Shown: positions 35,118 to 44,246, counted from the stretch's first letter. The stretch is 50,229 nt of DNA from an uncultured Muribaculaceae bacterium (GCA_910588035.1 CAJUPY010000016.1:13585-63813); one strand, 5' to 3'. Translations and numbers: made by a program. Notes: generated by a model from the sequence alone, not told the origin.

Positions 35118-35193
35118 TGGAGCGGAAAACGGGGCTCGAACCCGCGACCCTCAGCTTGGGAAGCTGATGCTCTACCGACTGAGCTACTTCCGC
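35118..35193 (-). tRNA. tRNA-Gly (anticodon CCC)
   Basis: Cloverleaf on the minus strand: acceptor GCGGAAG at the 5' end, D-stem GCTC/GAGC, anticodon stem TCAGC/GCTGA around loop TTCCCAA (anticodon CCC), T-arm GCGGGTTCGAGCCCCGT. The discriminator is U, as expected for Gly, and CCA is encoded. Reads GGG codons. Confidence 0.93.
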
Positions 35194-35222
35194 GGCGTGA
35201 TAATATTGGTTTGGTGATTGAG

Positions 35223-35305
35223 TGGGCGAAGATGGATTCGAACCACCGAAGGCATAAGCCAGCAGATTTACAGTCTGCCCCATTTGGCCACTCTGGTATT
35301 CGCCC
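35223..35305 (-). tRNA. tRNA-Tyr (anticodon GTA)
   Basis: Class II tRNA on the minus strand. Acceptor GGGCGAA pairs with TTCGCCC, discriminator A. The anticodon loop is CTGTAAA with anticodon GTA, and a long variable arm follows. CCA is not encoded, unlike the neighbouring tRNA-Gly. It lies 19 bases after the ribH stop and 29 bases before tRNA-Gly. Confidence 0.93.
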
Positions 35306-35324
35306 TATTGCTGTGCAAAGGTAA

Positions 35325-35816
35325 TTAAAGTTCTTTAACCTTGCAAACAAAATCGTGCATTTTTATCGCCGCCTCGGCTGCTTCAGCACCTTTGTTGCCG
35401 AGCACACCACCTGCACGGTCGAGCGCGTCTTGCTCGTTATCGACGGTCAACACCCCGAAAATGACGGGTATGTCACAGTCGGCGTTAAGTGATGTCACAC
35501 CTTGTGTAACGCTCTGGCAGACATAATCGAAGTGGGGTGTGCCACCTCTGATCACACAACCGAAAACGATCACTGCGTCATAGAGCGACGCCTCGATAAG
35601 CTGTGAGGCAGCGAAGGTCAGTTCAACCGCTCCGGGAACGTGAAACACATCGACCTGGTCGTCGGCGAAATTTTGTGAGCGGAACACTCCGAGCGCACCT
35701 TCGGTCAGAGCCGAGGTGATGTGTCCGTTCCATTCGGCGGCCACTATGGCCACACGCATATTTTCCACTTTCGGCAGCTCGCCGCTTGGAGCCGCCCCTT
35801 TTGTTGCTGTTGACAT
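35325..35816 (-). CDS. ribH: 6,7-dimethyl-8-ribityllumazine synthase
   Basis: Penultimate enzyme of riboflavin synthesis: joins the ribitylaminouracil and the butanone phosphate. 163 residues, usual length; forms a hollow shell in many species. Seen are VAAEWNGHITSALTEGAL (substrate-binding Trp-Asn), FHVPGAVELTFAASQL, VIRGGTPHFDYVCQ with the catalytic His, and FGVLTVDNEQDALDRAG. It starts 7 bases after the PfkB-like stop and ends 19 bases before tRNA-Tyr, with no terminator between. Confidence 0.95.
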   Translation of the reverse strand: MSTATKGAAPSGELPKVENMRVAIVAAEWNGHITSALTEGALGVFRSQNFADDQVDVFHVPGAVELTFAASQLIEASLYDAVIVFGCVIRGGTPHFDYVCQSVTQGVTSLNADCDIPVIFGVLTVDNEQDALDRAGGVLGNKGAEAAEAAIKMHDFVCKVKEL

Positions 35817-35823
35817 AATTAAA

Positions 35824-36585
35824 TTATTCTATTATTTTCAAGATCGCATCAGCCAATGCCGCGTTCGCGTCACCGCCGGCCTTGACATCGAACCGGCACG
35901 TTCTTCCCCCTATTTCAAACAGGTCGGCCACTCCGTCATCACCGATATTGACATATCGGTCGACATAGTAGTCGAAATGGTCACGGAAAACCGCAGCGGG
36001 ATCGGCTTTGCCAAATATATTCAAGATGTCGGCCGTCTGTGTGACCACGGTCGCCGCAATCTCGAGATTTTCAAATATCATCGGCATCACGCGCGTGATA
36101 CGTGACACACGCGAGAGATCAAATCCGGGCACATAGATGACCGGGCACTTTCTGTCGGTCATATAGCCCAACAGCTGCATCAGCCTCGGTCTCACACGTT
36201 GATTCACCGCGAAATAACCTCCGAAAACGACCACCGTCCTGGCTCGTTCAACCTCGGGCCACACTATGTCGAAACCGTCTGACTCAGATTCACATCGGTC
36301 GTAACGCACCGGCGGCATATCGCCGAATGTCAAAGTCGCGGGTGTCGTCATCGTGACCGACCGCTCGATCGAACGGGTGTCGACACCCTCGCTGTCGAGA
36401 TAATGGACAATCAGGTCTCCGACAGCGTCATTGCCTACCTCTGAGGCGAACACCACATCATGGCCCCGCCGCGACAGTTCGGCTGCAAGATTGAGCATAC
36501 GCCCGCCCGGACGCGCCGAAAGCGGTGTCAGTCCGTCAAACCCTATTCTCAGGTCTGCCTCTCCGATTACGATTATTCTTGACAT
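35824..36585 (-). CDS. PfkB-family carbohydrate kinase-like protein (short)
   Basis: 253 residues from ATG 36585; a TTG at 36597 would overlap the upstream stop. The N-terminal GGRMLNLAAELSRRGHDVVFASEVGND is the first PfkB signature. The usual C-terminal GAGD motif appears as AGGDANAALAD, keeping the catalytic Asp but altering the anion-hole glycine order. It is also shorter than a usual PfkB kinase (about 300). It may phosphorylate a sugar or nucleoside, or be a degraded member; sequence alone does not decide. It sits between an A5P-isomerase-like protein and ribH in one unit. Confidence 0.75.
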   Translation of the reverse strand: MSRIIVIGEADLRIGFDGLTPLSARPGGRMLNLAAELSRRGHDVVFASEVGNDAVGDLIVHYLDSEGVDTRSIERSVTMTTPATLTFGDMPPVRYDRCESESDGFDIVWPEVERARTVVVFGGYFAVNQRVRPRLMQLLGYMTDRKCPVIYVPGFDLSRVSRITRVMPMIFENLEIAATVVTQTADILNIFGKADPAAVFRDHFDYYVDRYVNIGDDGVADLFEIGGRTCRFDVKAGGDANAALADAILKIIE

Positions 36586-36593
36586 CGCGGTTG

Positions 36594-37205
36594 TCAATAG
36601 GTTGATTTCTCCCGCGACACGTGACCAAGATATCCGCCATGGTGGCGTTTGGCATATTCTCCGATAGTGAACCCTGTCTTGTCCATTACATTGACGACAA
36701 GAACATCACCGATGACTGTCATCATTGTTGTCGATGTTGTCGGAGTCAGACCCAACGGACACACTTCAGGAGAAGCTCCCGTGGCAAGCACTATGTCGGC
36801 CTCGTCGGCCAGAATGCTGTCGGGATCACCGGTTATGACTATTATCGGAAGGTCGGCATAGAGGCTGCGCGCCAATGGAATCAGTTCGACAATCTCGCGT
36901 GTCTTGCCCGAATTGGAAATCAAAAGCAGAATGTCGTCTGACTGAATGACCCCGAGATCGCCATGCTGTGCCTCCGACGGGTGAAGAAACACCGACGGAG
37001 TGCCTGTCGAGCTAAACGTTGTCGCGATATTCATCGCGATCTGACCGGCCTTTCCCATTCCTGACGTGACCAGTTTGCCACGACGGTTGTGGACATGTTC
37101 GACTATGGCGTCGACAGCACGCTCATATGAGTCGTTGACCGGTATATTTCTGATCGCCTGACTCTCGAGCTCGAGTATCCGGCGCATTGATTCCTGAACA
37201 TTCAT
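36594..37205 (-). CDS. SIS-domain sugar-phosphate isomerase (KpsF/KdsD-like)
   Basis: 203 residues from ATG 37205. A single SIS domain with GKLVTSGMGKAGQIAMNIATT, HPSEAQHGDLG, LLISNSGKTREIV and CPLGLTPTTSTT, the pattern of arabinose-5-phosphate isomerases that feed Kdo synthesis for lipopolysaccharide. The usual C-terminal CBS pair of KdsD/GutQ is absent. The SIS-only form is known in Bacteroides, so this is probably a complete enzyme. The stop is 8 bases from the PfkB-like start. It has an excellent promoter at 37229-37259. Confidence 0.85.
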   Translation of the reverse strand: MNVQESMRRILELESQAIRNIPVNDSYERAVDAIVEHVHNRRGKLVTSGMGKAGQIAMNIATTFSSTGTPSVFLHPSEAQHGDLGVIQSDDILLLISNSGKTREIVELIPLARSLYADLPIIVITGDPDSILADEADIVLATGASPEVCPLGLTPTTSTTMMTVIGDVLVVNVMDKTGFTIGEYAKRHHGGYLGHVSREKSTY

Positions 37206-37228
37206 AGTGTCGTTTTGTAAACTGAATG

Positions 37229-37259
37229 CAAATTTAATAATATTCCCGATAAAAACAAA
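37229..37259 (-). promoter_or_regulatory. Promoter for kdsD-pfkB-ribH-tRNA unit
   Basis: On the minus strand TTTG (37259-37256), a 19-base spacer, then TAAATTTG (37236-37229). The ATG at 37205 follows. The -33 element lies inside the tail of the M16 terminator. Confidence 0.8.
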
Positions 37260-37287
37260 AGAGACACGCGGCGGGCATGTCTCTTTT
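37257..37287 (-). terminator. Terminator after the M16 peptidase gene
   Basis: A perfect 10-bp stem (AAAAGAGACA with TGTCTCTTTT) with an 11-base loop. On the minus strand it ends in TCTCTTTTGTTTTT. Its U-tract overlaps the -33 box of the next promoter. Confidence 0.75.
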
Positions 37288-37317
37288 ATTTTCAGGTCTA
37301 TTTTCAAGTCAACACGA

Positions 37318-40149
37318 TCACTGCTCGGGGTCGAGGGTGACAACGCGGTAGTTGCCCTGCCCGATGAGCTTCTTCATGTAGTCTTGGATATCGGCCGGAG
37401 TGATTGACTGTATGACGTCGACCGAGCCGTTGAAGGTGTCTACCCCGTTGAGCGACCACCCGGCGATCGCACCGGCCCATGAGCCGTTTTTCTCAAGGTC
37501 TTCGTTTGCATTCTTGACAAGATACTCAACCTGCTTCGAGACCTCCTCGGGTTTGACGTCAGAGGTCATGTTTGAAATCTCTTTGGCGATGTAGTCAAGA
37601 ACCTCTTTCTTCATTTCGGGCTTCATCGGGAATGCCGACTGGATTGTGGCATTGTTGGGTTTACCCATGCGTGACAGCTGTGAGCTTGCACCGATCGAAT
37701 AGGTCGCACCCATGTTCTCGCGCACTGTCTCAAGCAGACGGTTTCCGAGAATCTCGCCGGCTATGTAGGCCACATAGCGGTCTTTGGGGGTGTAGGGCAT
37801 TTCACCGAACTGAGCCAGGAAAACCCATGTCTGGGGAGTCTCCATTTTGGTCGAGAAGGTGCTCTCTGTCTTTCCGGTGATCATGCCGAGGTCGGGATTA
37901 TATTCAAACTCGGTCAAAGAGGCGTTTTTCGGAGTCGGAAGAGTGGCGATATACTGTTCAACCAACGGACGGAACGTCTCCATGTCAATGTTTCCTGCGA
38001 AAACAAACGTGTAGTCAGCGGCATTGGCTGTCATTTTGTGTGCTATGTCGAGGATAGTCTTGCGATCGGCTTTCTCGATGATTTCAGACGAAATCTGACG
38101 GCGGCGCGGCGACTTGAACGACGATTCCGAAAGTTTGCTGCTGAAAATGTACTGAGGGTTCTGCTCCTGATTGTGAATGATGCCCTTGAACATGTTCTGT
38201 GCGGCTGCAAACTCATCTTCTGTCATGTTGACATTGGTGAATGCCATGTAGAGAAGCTCCATGAGTGTCGGCAGGTCGCGGGGAGTGGTCTCACCTGAGA
38301 TCGAACGCTGGTAGTTCTCGAAATCGTAGCTGTATTTCACCTGTTTGCCGGCGGTGTATTTCTGAAGATCTGAGTTTGAGTAATCTCCCAGTCCGGCCTG
38401 GCTGAGCGCGTAGGGCAGGAAGATCATCGAAGCGGCCTCTGTGTCGGGAACAGAGACAAGGCCTCCGCGGGCGGTGGCGTCAAACACGATCTCATCTTGC
38501 TTGAACGTCGTCGGTTTGACTATGACTTTAACTCCGTTTGAAAGAACCAGTTCGGTCGCGCCCCACTGGCTGTCGGCTTTCTCTGAGACAATTTTTCCGG
38601 GAGCGGGAAGATTTGGAATCAGCGGCTCGCTCTTCACCTGGTCGACAAACGGTTCGATTGTCTCGCCGTCAACCTTGGCGATGATGTCGGCAAAATCTTT
38701 CTCGGTCGGGAAATAATATACCTCGTTTTCGGGCATCATGGCCAACAGAACGCGGTTGTCGTCCTTGACAAGTTCTGCAAGTGTCTGGTTGATTGCCTGA
38801 AGAGGAATGCTCGGAGCGATCATGTTCATGGTCGAATGCTCATAGTCGATGCCGGGAATCGGTTCGTTGTCGACAAAATTGCGGACATACTCGCGGCAGT
38901 AAGAGCCATTCTCACGGTTCTCACGGTCATTGAACGACGTTTCAAGGCGAGACAGATACTCCTTGCGGGCACGGTCATATTCCGACTGTGTGAAACCGCC
39001 GCGAACAGCTCTGAGCAACTCACGATAAGCGGCCTCGAATGCCGGACGCACATCGTTGCCCTTGGCAACGGCAATCAGTTCGAGATTGTCTTTTGTCTTT
39101 GCCAGTAGCATGTTTCCGTAGCTCAGACCGGCCTGTGCGAACGGTGACTCAGGATTTTTTGACATTTCATCAAAACGGCTGTCCATCATCGACACGATCA
39201 TGTCGGTCACATAGTCTTGAATGTAGTAGGCCATTGTAGACTTGAGCGGAGCCGGAAGCACATCTTGCTTGTAGATCAGCTCGACAATGCCGTTTGTCTG
39301 TTCCTTATCGCGACCGATAGCGTAGATGGTGCCGGGAGTGTCGGGCACGGGGAAATATTCGCGTGTCTTTGCATCGGCAGGCATCTCGATCGACGAGAAC
39401 ATCTCCTTGATCTTGTTCTCGATGTAGTTGACGTCAATGTCGCCGACTACGATGATTCCCTGCTGGTCGGGGCGATACCATGTCTCATAGTAGTCGCGCA
39501 ACGCCTGGGGAGCGAAATTGTCGACAACCTCCATTGTTCCGATCGGCAGACGGTGGCCATAGCGGCTGTCGGGATACATTGTCGGAAGCAGATTCTCAAG
39601 AATTCGCATCTGTCCGACCATCGAACGGCGCCATTCCTCATGGATCACACCGCGTTCCTTGTCTATCTCGGCCGGTTCGAGCAACAGGTCGTTTGCCCAG
39701 TCGTGCAACACGAGCAGGCAGGTATCCTGAACAGAGGTCTTGGCTACCGGAACGTTCGACATATAGTAGACTGTCTCGTCAACCGACGTATAGGCGTTCA
39801 GGTTATAGCCGAATTTCACTCCGACCGATTCCAGCCAGCTGATCATCGAGTTTCCGGGAAAACTCTTCGTGCCGTTGAAGCACATGTGTTCGAGAAAGTG
39901 GGCCAGACCGCGCTGGTTTTCCTCCTCAAGAATGGAACCTACTTTCTGGGCGATGTAGAAATCGGCCTGACCTTTAGGTTTCTCATTGTGACGGATGTAG
40001 TAAGTCAACCCGTTGTCGAGTTTGCCTATGCGGACGTTCTGATCGACGGGCAGAGGCGGCATCTGCGGCTGCTCCTGGGCCGACAGCGACGGGCCGAAGG
40101 CAATCAGGGCGGCAATCAGAGCAAATGCCTGCTTGATGATTTTTTTCAT
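37318..40149 (-). CDS. M16 family zinc metallopeptidase (insulinase-like)
   Basis: A 943-residue exported peptidase with a Sec signal (1-24). The N-terminal M16 domain has the inverted zinc motif H84-F-L-E87-H88 and the later acidic partner in DKERGVIHEEW. Two further M16-like halves follow (about 250-500 and 520-900), the second lacking a zinc motif, so one chain forms the closed chamber. Likely role is degradation of peptides in the periplasm. It is a single-gene unit with a promoter element at 40200-40207 and a terminator at 37257-37287. Confidence 0.93.
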   Translation of the reverse strand: MKKIIKQAFALIAALIAFGPSLSAQEQPQMPPLPVDQNVRIGKLDNGLTYYIRHNEKPKGQADFYIAQKVGSILEEENQRGLAHFLEHMCFNGTKSFPGNSMISWLESVGVKFGYNLNAYTSVDETVYYMSNVPVAKTSVQDTCLLVLHDWANDLLLEPAEIDKERGVIHEEWRRSMVGQMRILENLLPTMYPDSRYGHRLPIGTMEVVDNFAPQALRDYYETWYRPDQQGIIVVGDIDVNYIENKIKEMFSSIEMPADAKTREYFPVPDTPGTIYAIGRDKEQTNGIVELIYKQDVLPAPLKSTMAYYIQDYVTDMIVSMMDSRFDEMSKNPESPFAQAGLSYGNMLLAKTKDNLELIAVAKGNDVRPAFEAAYRELLRAVRGGFTQSEYDRARKEYLSRLETSFNDRENRENGSYCREYVRNFVDNEPIPGIDYEHSTMNMIAPSIPLQAINQTLAELVKDDNRVLLAMMPENEVYYFPTEKDFADIIAKVDGETIEPFVDQVKSEPLIPNLPAPGKIVSEKADSQWGATELVLSNGVKVIVKPTTFKQDEIVFDATARGGLVSVPDTEAASMIFLPYALSQAGLGDYSNSDLQKYTAGKQVKYSYDFENYQRSISGETTPRDLPTLMELLYMAFTNVNMTEDEFAAAQNMFKGIIHNQEQNPQYIFSSKLSESSFKSPRRRQISSEIIEKADRKTILDIAHKMTANAADYTFVFAGNIDMETFRPLVEQYIATLPTPKNASLTEFEYNPDLGMITGKTESTFSTKMETPQTWVFLAQFGEMPYTPKDRYVAYIAGEILGNRLLETVRENMGATYSIGASSQLSRMGKPNNATIQSAFPMKPEMKKEVLDYIAKEISNMTSDVKPEEVSKQVEYLVKNANEDLEKNGSWAGAIAGWSLNGVDTFNGSVDVIQSITPADIQDYMKKLIGQGNYRVVTLDPEQ

Positions 40150-40199
40150 TTTAGTTTATCTTGAATAGTTACTGTAAAAGTATTTTTCCTAATTAGTCG

Positions 40200-40207
40200 C
40201 AAAATTA
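40200..40207 (-). promoter_or_regulatory. -7 element (TAATTTTG) for the M16 gene
   Basis: Exact TAnnTTTG match on the minus strand, about 51 bases before the ATG at 40149. The -33 partner is uncertain (TTTG about 23 bases upstream). Confidence 0.55.
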
Positions 40208-40294
40208 CACATTTAGTTGCAGTTGACCATCAAAAAACCGACAAAGCCTAATTATTATAGTTTAATTAACTTAAAAAACGTCGCCCCTCAACCA

Positions 40295-40323
40295 TTGTCA
40301 TCTCGCAAATTGTTGTATCTTTG
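40295..40323 (+). promoter_or_regulatory. Promoter for the DEAD-box helicase operon
   Basis: TTG at 40295-40297, an 18-base spacer and TATCTTTG at 40316-40323. The ATG is at 40342. Confidence 0.65.
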
Positions 40324-40341
40324 TAGGTAAATAAATTTTAT

Positions 40342-42084
40342 ATGAAAACATTTGAAGAACTCGGAGTCATCACTCCGCTGCTTGACGCAGTAAAAGACAT
40401 GGGCTTCGAGAACCCGATGCCGGTGCAGGAACAAGTAATTCCACACCTGCTCAATGAAGACAACGACGTTGTCGCCCTCGCACAGACCGGCACAGGCAAG
40501 ACCGCCGCATTTGGTCTTCCGGTCATTCAACGCATCAATGCCCAATCAGACAACACCCAGGCTCTGATTCTCTCTCCGACACGCGAACTTTGTCTACAGA
40601 TAGCCGGCGATCTGGCCGACTTCTCAAAATACATGCCCGACATAAAGGTGCTTCCGGTCTATGGCGGATCAAGCATCGAAAGTCAGATCAGAGCACTGAG
40701 AAAAGGAGTTCAGATCATCGTGGCTACACCCGGACGGTTGATAGACCTGATCAACCGTGGTGTAGTGAACCTGACCGACGTGACGACTGTCATTCTTGAT
40801 GAAGCCGACGAGATGCTCAACATGGGTTTCCTCGATTCGATAAACGCCATTCTCGACCACGTTCCGACCCAGCGCAAGATGTTGATGTTCTCGGCTACAA
40901 TGCCCCAGGAAATCGCCCGCATCGCCAAACGCTACATGCACGACCCAGTGGAGATCGTGATCGGGACACGCAACGAAGGAGCGGCAAGCGTGCGCCACAT
41001 CTACTACATGGTCAACGCACGCGACAAATATCTTGCCCTCAAGCGAATTGCCGACGACAATCCCGACATATACGCCATCATCTTCTGCCGCACCCGTCGC
41101 GACACCCAGGAGGTTGCAGACAACCTGATTCACGACGGATATAACGCCGACGCACTCCACGGCGACCTGTCGCAGCAGCAGCGTGACATCGTGATGAAAA
41201 AATTCCGCGACCGTGTCATAAGGCTGCTTGTGGCGACCGATGTCGCCGCACGCGGTCTTGATGTCGACGACCTCACCCATGTCATAAACTATGGTCTGCC
41301 GGAAGACACCGCAGTCTACACCCACCGTTCCGGACGTACCGGGCGCGCCGGAAAGACAGGAGTCTCGGTAGCGATCATTCACTCGCGCGAAAAAGGCCGG
41401 TTGAAAGAAATCGAACGCATCATCGGTAAAAAATTCGAACGCAAGGAGGTGCCCACCCCGCGCCACATAATCGAAAAGCAACTCTATAATCTCGCGGACC
41501 GCATAGAGAAAGTCGAGGTCGACGATGCCGAAATGGAAAAATACACTCCCGGGGTCATCAAGAAACTCGGCTGGCTGTCAAGCGAAGATCTCATCAAACG
41601 AGTTCTGTCGCTCGAATTCAACCGTCTGCTCGATTATTACCGCGACGCACCTGAGATAGATATCATCGATGAGAAGCCTTCAAAAAAATCGAAAGATGAC
41701 ACCGGGTCGAAGCTGAGCATAAAGAACAAAGACCGCCGCACAGCTGAAAAAGGCATGGCGCGCATCTTCATCAATCTTGGCAAAAACGACGGTTTCTATG
41801 CCGGCAACCTGATTGATATGCTTAACCACATGGTCAACGGAAACCGTGTCGATGTGGGCCGGATCGACCTGATGCCCGGATATTCTCTCTTCGATGTCAG
41901 GAACGCCGATGCACGCCGTGTGGTCGAGGCTCTCACCGGAAGCGAATTCATGGGACGCCGCGTCTTCTCTGAGGTCGCCAAAGAAGACAAGGACTATGCA
42001 CGTGCCGCCACACGCAAGACCCGCGAGTCGTCGGGCGCGCGTCGAGACTCCAGCCAAAAATCAAAACGTAAACCACGCCGTTAA
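40342..42084 (+). CDS. DEAD-box RNA helicase with DbpA-type RNA-binding domain
   Basis: 580 residues, cytoplasmic. All helicase motifs are present: Q-motif GFENPMPVQEQ, Walker A AQTGTGKT (47-54), PTREL, TPGRLID, DEAD (153-156), SAT, FCRTRRDTQEV, VATDVAARGLDV and HRSGRTGRAG. After the core, a DbpA-type RNA-binding domain (about 471-545, FINLGKNDGFYAGNLIDML) and a basic tail (RRDSSQKSKRKPRR) give RNA affinity. It resembles DeaD/CsdA and probably helps ribosome assembly or RNA turnover. The start has its own promoter; the DUF3256 gene starts 5 bases after the stop. Confidence 0.93.
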   Translation: MKTFEELGVITPLLDAVKDMGFENPMPVQEQVIPHLLNEDNDVVALAQTGTGKTAAFGLPVIQRINAQSDNTQALILSPTRELCLQIAGDLADFSKYMPDIKVLPVYGGSSIESQIRALRKGVQIIVATPGRLIDLINRGVVNLTDVTTVILDEADEMLNMGFLDSINAILDHVPTQRKMLMFSATMPQEIARIAKRYMHDPVEIVIGTRNEGAASVRHIYYMVNARDKYLALKRIADDNPDIYAIIFCRTRRDTQEVADNLIHDGYNADALHGDLSQQQRDIVMKKFRDRVIRLLVATDVAARGLDVDDLTHVINYGLPEDTAVYTHRSGRTGRAGKTGVSVAIIHSREKGRLKEIERIIGKKFERKEVPTPRHIIEKQLYNLADRIEKVEVDDAEMEKYTPGVIKKLGWLSSEDLIKRVLSLEFNRLLDYYRDAPEIDIIDEKPSKKSKDDTGSKLSIKNKDRRTAEKGMARIFINLGKNDGFYAGNLIDMLNHMVNGNRVDVGRIDLMPGYSLFDVRNADARRVVEALTGSEFMGRRVFSEVAKEDKDYARAATRKTRESSGARRDSSQKSKRKPRR

Positions 42085-42089
42085 GCACT

Positions 42090-42728
42090 ATGAAACGTCT
42101 GTTCTCACTAATCGTCATTCTCTCGGCTGCCGCCATCGCTGCGATGGCCCAGCTGACCGCCGCCGAAGCCTTCATCAATGCTCCGACAAGCCGTTTTCCG
42201 CTCATTCAGAAAATGAAAAGAATGGATATGGTCGACTATAAGAACAGCGGTGTCGACAAGCCTTCAGACAATCTTCTCGGCGGCAAGTCGAAAATTCTCT
42301 CGCTTACCCCGGAGAAAATCGTTGTCGAGGTGTGTGAGGGCGGTCTGTCGGTAACCTCGATTTCAGTCGACAAGTCTAACCGCGGCGATACCGTTCTGAT
42401 TGTTACGGCCGACGTGGCTACACCGGCTCCTGACGGTGCGGTGAGTTTCTTCACTTCTGACTGGAAACCGTTAGCAGGCGATATTTTCAATGCCCCTGTC
42501 ACGGCCGACTGGATAAAACCACAGTTCAAGAAGCAGATAAGGGAAATCGAAAACCTGTTGCCGTTTGTCTTGGCATCTTACTCATATGATCCCTTGGACC
42601 ACACGCTGACATTGACACCGTCGGTGAAGCAATATCTTCCGGAGAGTGACTATGACAAGGTGAAAGAGATGCTGTCAGACAAACTTGTCTATCGTTGGAA
42701 CGGCAAAAAAATGGTACAGCTCAAATGA
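42090..42728 (+). CDS. DUF3256-like exported protein
   Basis: 212 residues with a Sec signal (about 1-21). The mature part (EAFINAPTSRFPLI at the start; PFVLASYSYDPLDHTLTLTPSVKQYL later) matches the Bacteroidales DUF3256 group. The function is unknown. It lies between the helicase (5 bases away) and xseA, whose ATG overlaps its stop as ATGA. The grouping with DNA/RNA enzymes is conserved-looking, but the exported protein itself is probably not nucleic-acid related. Confidence 0.8.
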   Translation: MKRLFSLIVILSAAAIAAMAQLTAAEAFINAPTSRFPLIQKMKRMDMVDYKNSGVDKPSDNLLGGKSKILSLTPEKIVVEVCEGGLSVTSISVDKSNRGDTVLIVTADVATPAPDGAVSFFTSDWKPLAGDIFNAPVTADWIKPQFKKQIREIENLLPFVLASYSYDPLDHTLTLTPSVKQYLPESDYDKVKEMLSDKLVYRWNGKKMVQLK

Positions 42729-44056
42729 ACCGGCATGTCTCGACCGACGGTCATATGACACTGCTCCAGCTGACCTCGCTGGTCGGCTCTCTGGTGCAGG
42801 TAAGTGAAACGGCCGATGTCTGGGTCACCGCCGAGATCAGCGATCTGTCGAGACGTGGCGGACACTGCTACATGGATCTGGTGCAGAAAGCTGACAATGG
42901 CAACACCGTTGCCCGCTCCCGCGCGGTCATCTGGGCCAACAATTTCTATTATATCGATGATGCTTTCAAACGTGCGACCGGCCAAACGCTCGCTGCCGGA
43001 ATAAAGGTGATGCTGCTGGTGACCGCATCGTTTCATCCCGCATATGGTTTCTCTCTAATGGTCAGCGACATCAACCCCGAGTTCACTCTCGGCGACATGG
43101 TGGCGCGACGGAGAGAGTTCATAAACCGGCTGACGGCTGAAGGGGTGATCGACATGAACCGCACACTGCCATGGCCCGAACCGTGTCTGAACATCGCCGT
43201 CATCTCGGCTCCAGGAGCGGCAGGCTACGGTGATTTCATAGACCAGCTTTTCAGCAACCGTTTCAGACTGAAATTCAATGTCGGTTTTTTTCCGGCTGTG
43301 ATGCAAGGACTCAAAGCCCCGCGCTCGATTATCGACGCACTTGACCTTATAGCGGCGTCTGACAGAGAATTCGACTGCACCGTGATCATCAGAGGCGGTG
43401 GTGCGACCGACGATCTGGCCTGCTTCGATGACTATGATCTCGCCGCCAACATAGCCCAGTTTCCTCTGCCTGTGATGATCGGTATCGGCCATGAACGCGA
43501 TGTCACACTGCTCGATTATGTAGCAAACATGCGGGTCAAGACACCGACGGCTGCTGCCGAATGGCTGATAGACCAAGGTGCCGGCTCACTCGCCCGCATA
43601 ACCGCTCTTGCGTCGGCTATCGCTGATAACATCAAGGCAAACGTTGCCGGGCATACGGTTCAGATCGAACGCCTCGCCACAATGCTATGCAGTGTGACCG
43701 AGGCTAAAACAACGCGGGAAACCAACAGGCTGTCGTTGGCGACGACAAATGTCACGTCGCTCGCGGCCACGCTGATTCGCCCCTCACTGACCAGACTGCA
43801 GTCTTATGCCGCAAACCTCGCAGATCTATCTTCCAGAAGAATTAAATCGTCGTTGAACGATCTTGAGGCGTCGGCCCGTCTTGTCAACGCATTGTCTCCA
43901 ATGGCTACCCTGAAACGCGGATACACCATCACGCGCTCCGGGAAACAGGCCGTTTCGTCGGCAGCAGGACTGAAGCCAGGAGACACTATCGAGACTGTTT
44001 TTGCCGACGGTTCAATAAAAAGTAAAATCACACGAACAGATGAAACAAGTATCTAA
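42725..44056 (+). CDS. xseA: Exodeoxyribonuclease VII large subunit
   Basis: 443 residues from ATG 42725. Catalytic subunit of the single-strand exonuclease used in mismatch repair and DNA clean-up. N-terminal OB-fold (about 12-105, VWVTAEISDLSRRGGHCYMDL), then the nuclease domain with ISAPGAAGYGDF, VIIRGGGATDDLACFDDYDLA, GIGHERDVTLLDYVANMRVKTPTAAAE, and a long helical C-terminal region. ATG 42725 is chosen because it overlaps the DUF3256 stop as ATGA; the in-frame ATG at 42695 would be 34 bases inside that gene. It overlaps xseB by 17 bases. Confidence 0.95.
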   Translation: MNRHVSTDGHMTLLQLTSLVGSLVQVSETADVWVTAEISDLSRRGGHCYMDLVQKADNGNTVARSRAVIWANNFYYIDDAFKRATGQTLAAGIKVMLLVTASFHPAYGFSLMVSDINPEFTLGDMVARRREFINRLTAEGVIDMNRTLPWPEPCLNIAVISAPGAAGYGDFIDQLFSNRFRLKFNVGFFPAVMQGLKAPRSIIDALDLIAASDREFDCTVIIRGGGATDDLACFDDYDLAANIAQFPLPVMIGIGHERDVTLLDYVANMRVKTPTAAAEWLIDQGAGSLARITALASAIADNIKANVAGHTVQIERLATMLCSVTEAKTTRETNRLSLATTNVTSLAATLIRPSLTRLQSYAANLADLSSRRIKSSLNDLEASARLVNALSPMATLKRGYTITRSGKQAVSSAAGLKPGDTIETVFADGSIKSKITRTDETSI

Positions 44057-44246
44057 ACTGACCTATTCCGAAGCCATTGCCGAACTTGAGTCAATCTTGA
44101 AGGCGATGCAGAGCGACCAATGTGACATCGATCGTCTGACTTCGATGACACGTCGCGCGACAGACCTTATCAAAGAGTGCCGCAAGCGTCTCACCGCCAC
44201 TGATGCCGAGCTGAAAGAAATTCTCGCCGGCCTGCAGGAGCAGTGA
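44040..44246 (+). CDS. xseB: Exodeoxyribonuclease VII small subunit
   Basis: 68 residues, two-helix protein that binds XseA and is needed for its activity. The pattern LTYSEAIAELESILKAMQ is typical. It overlaps the end of xseA by 17 bases, so the two are translationally coupled. A strong hairpin at 44281-44327 follows. Confidence 0.93.
   Translation: MKQVSKLTYSEAIAELESILKAMQSDQCDIDRLTSMTRRATDLIKECRKRLTATDAELKEILAGLQEQ

Noticed and set aside
39217..40164. Long plus-strand open frame (315 codons)
   Set aside because: Antisense to the M16 peptidase, which has complete motifs and a good promoter.
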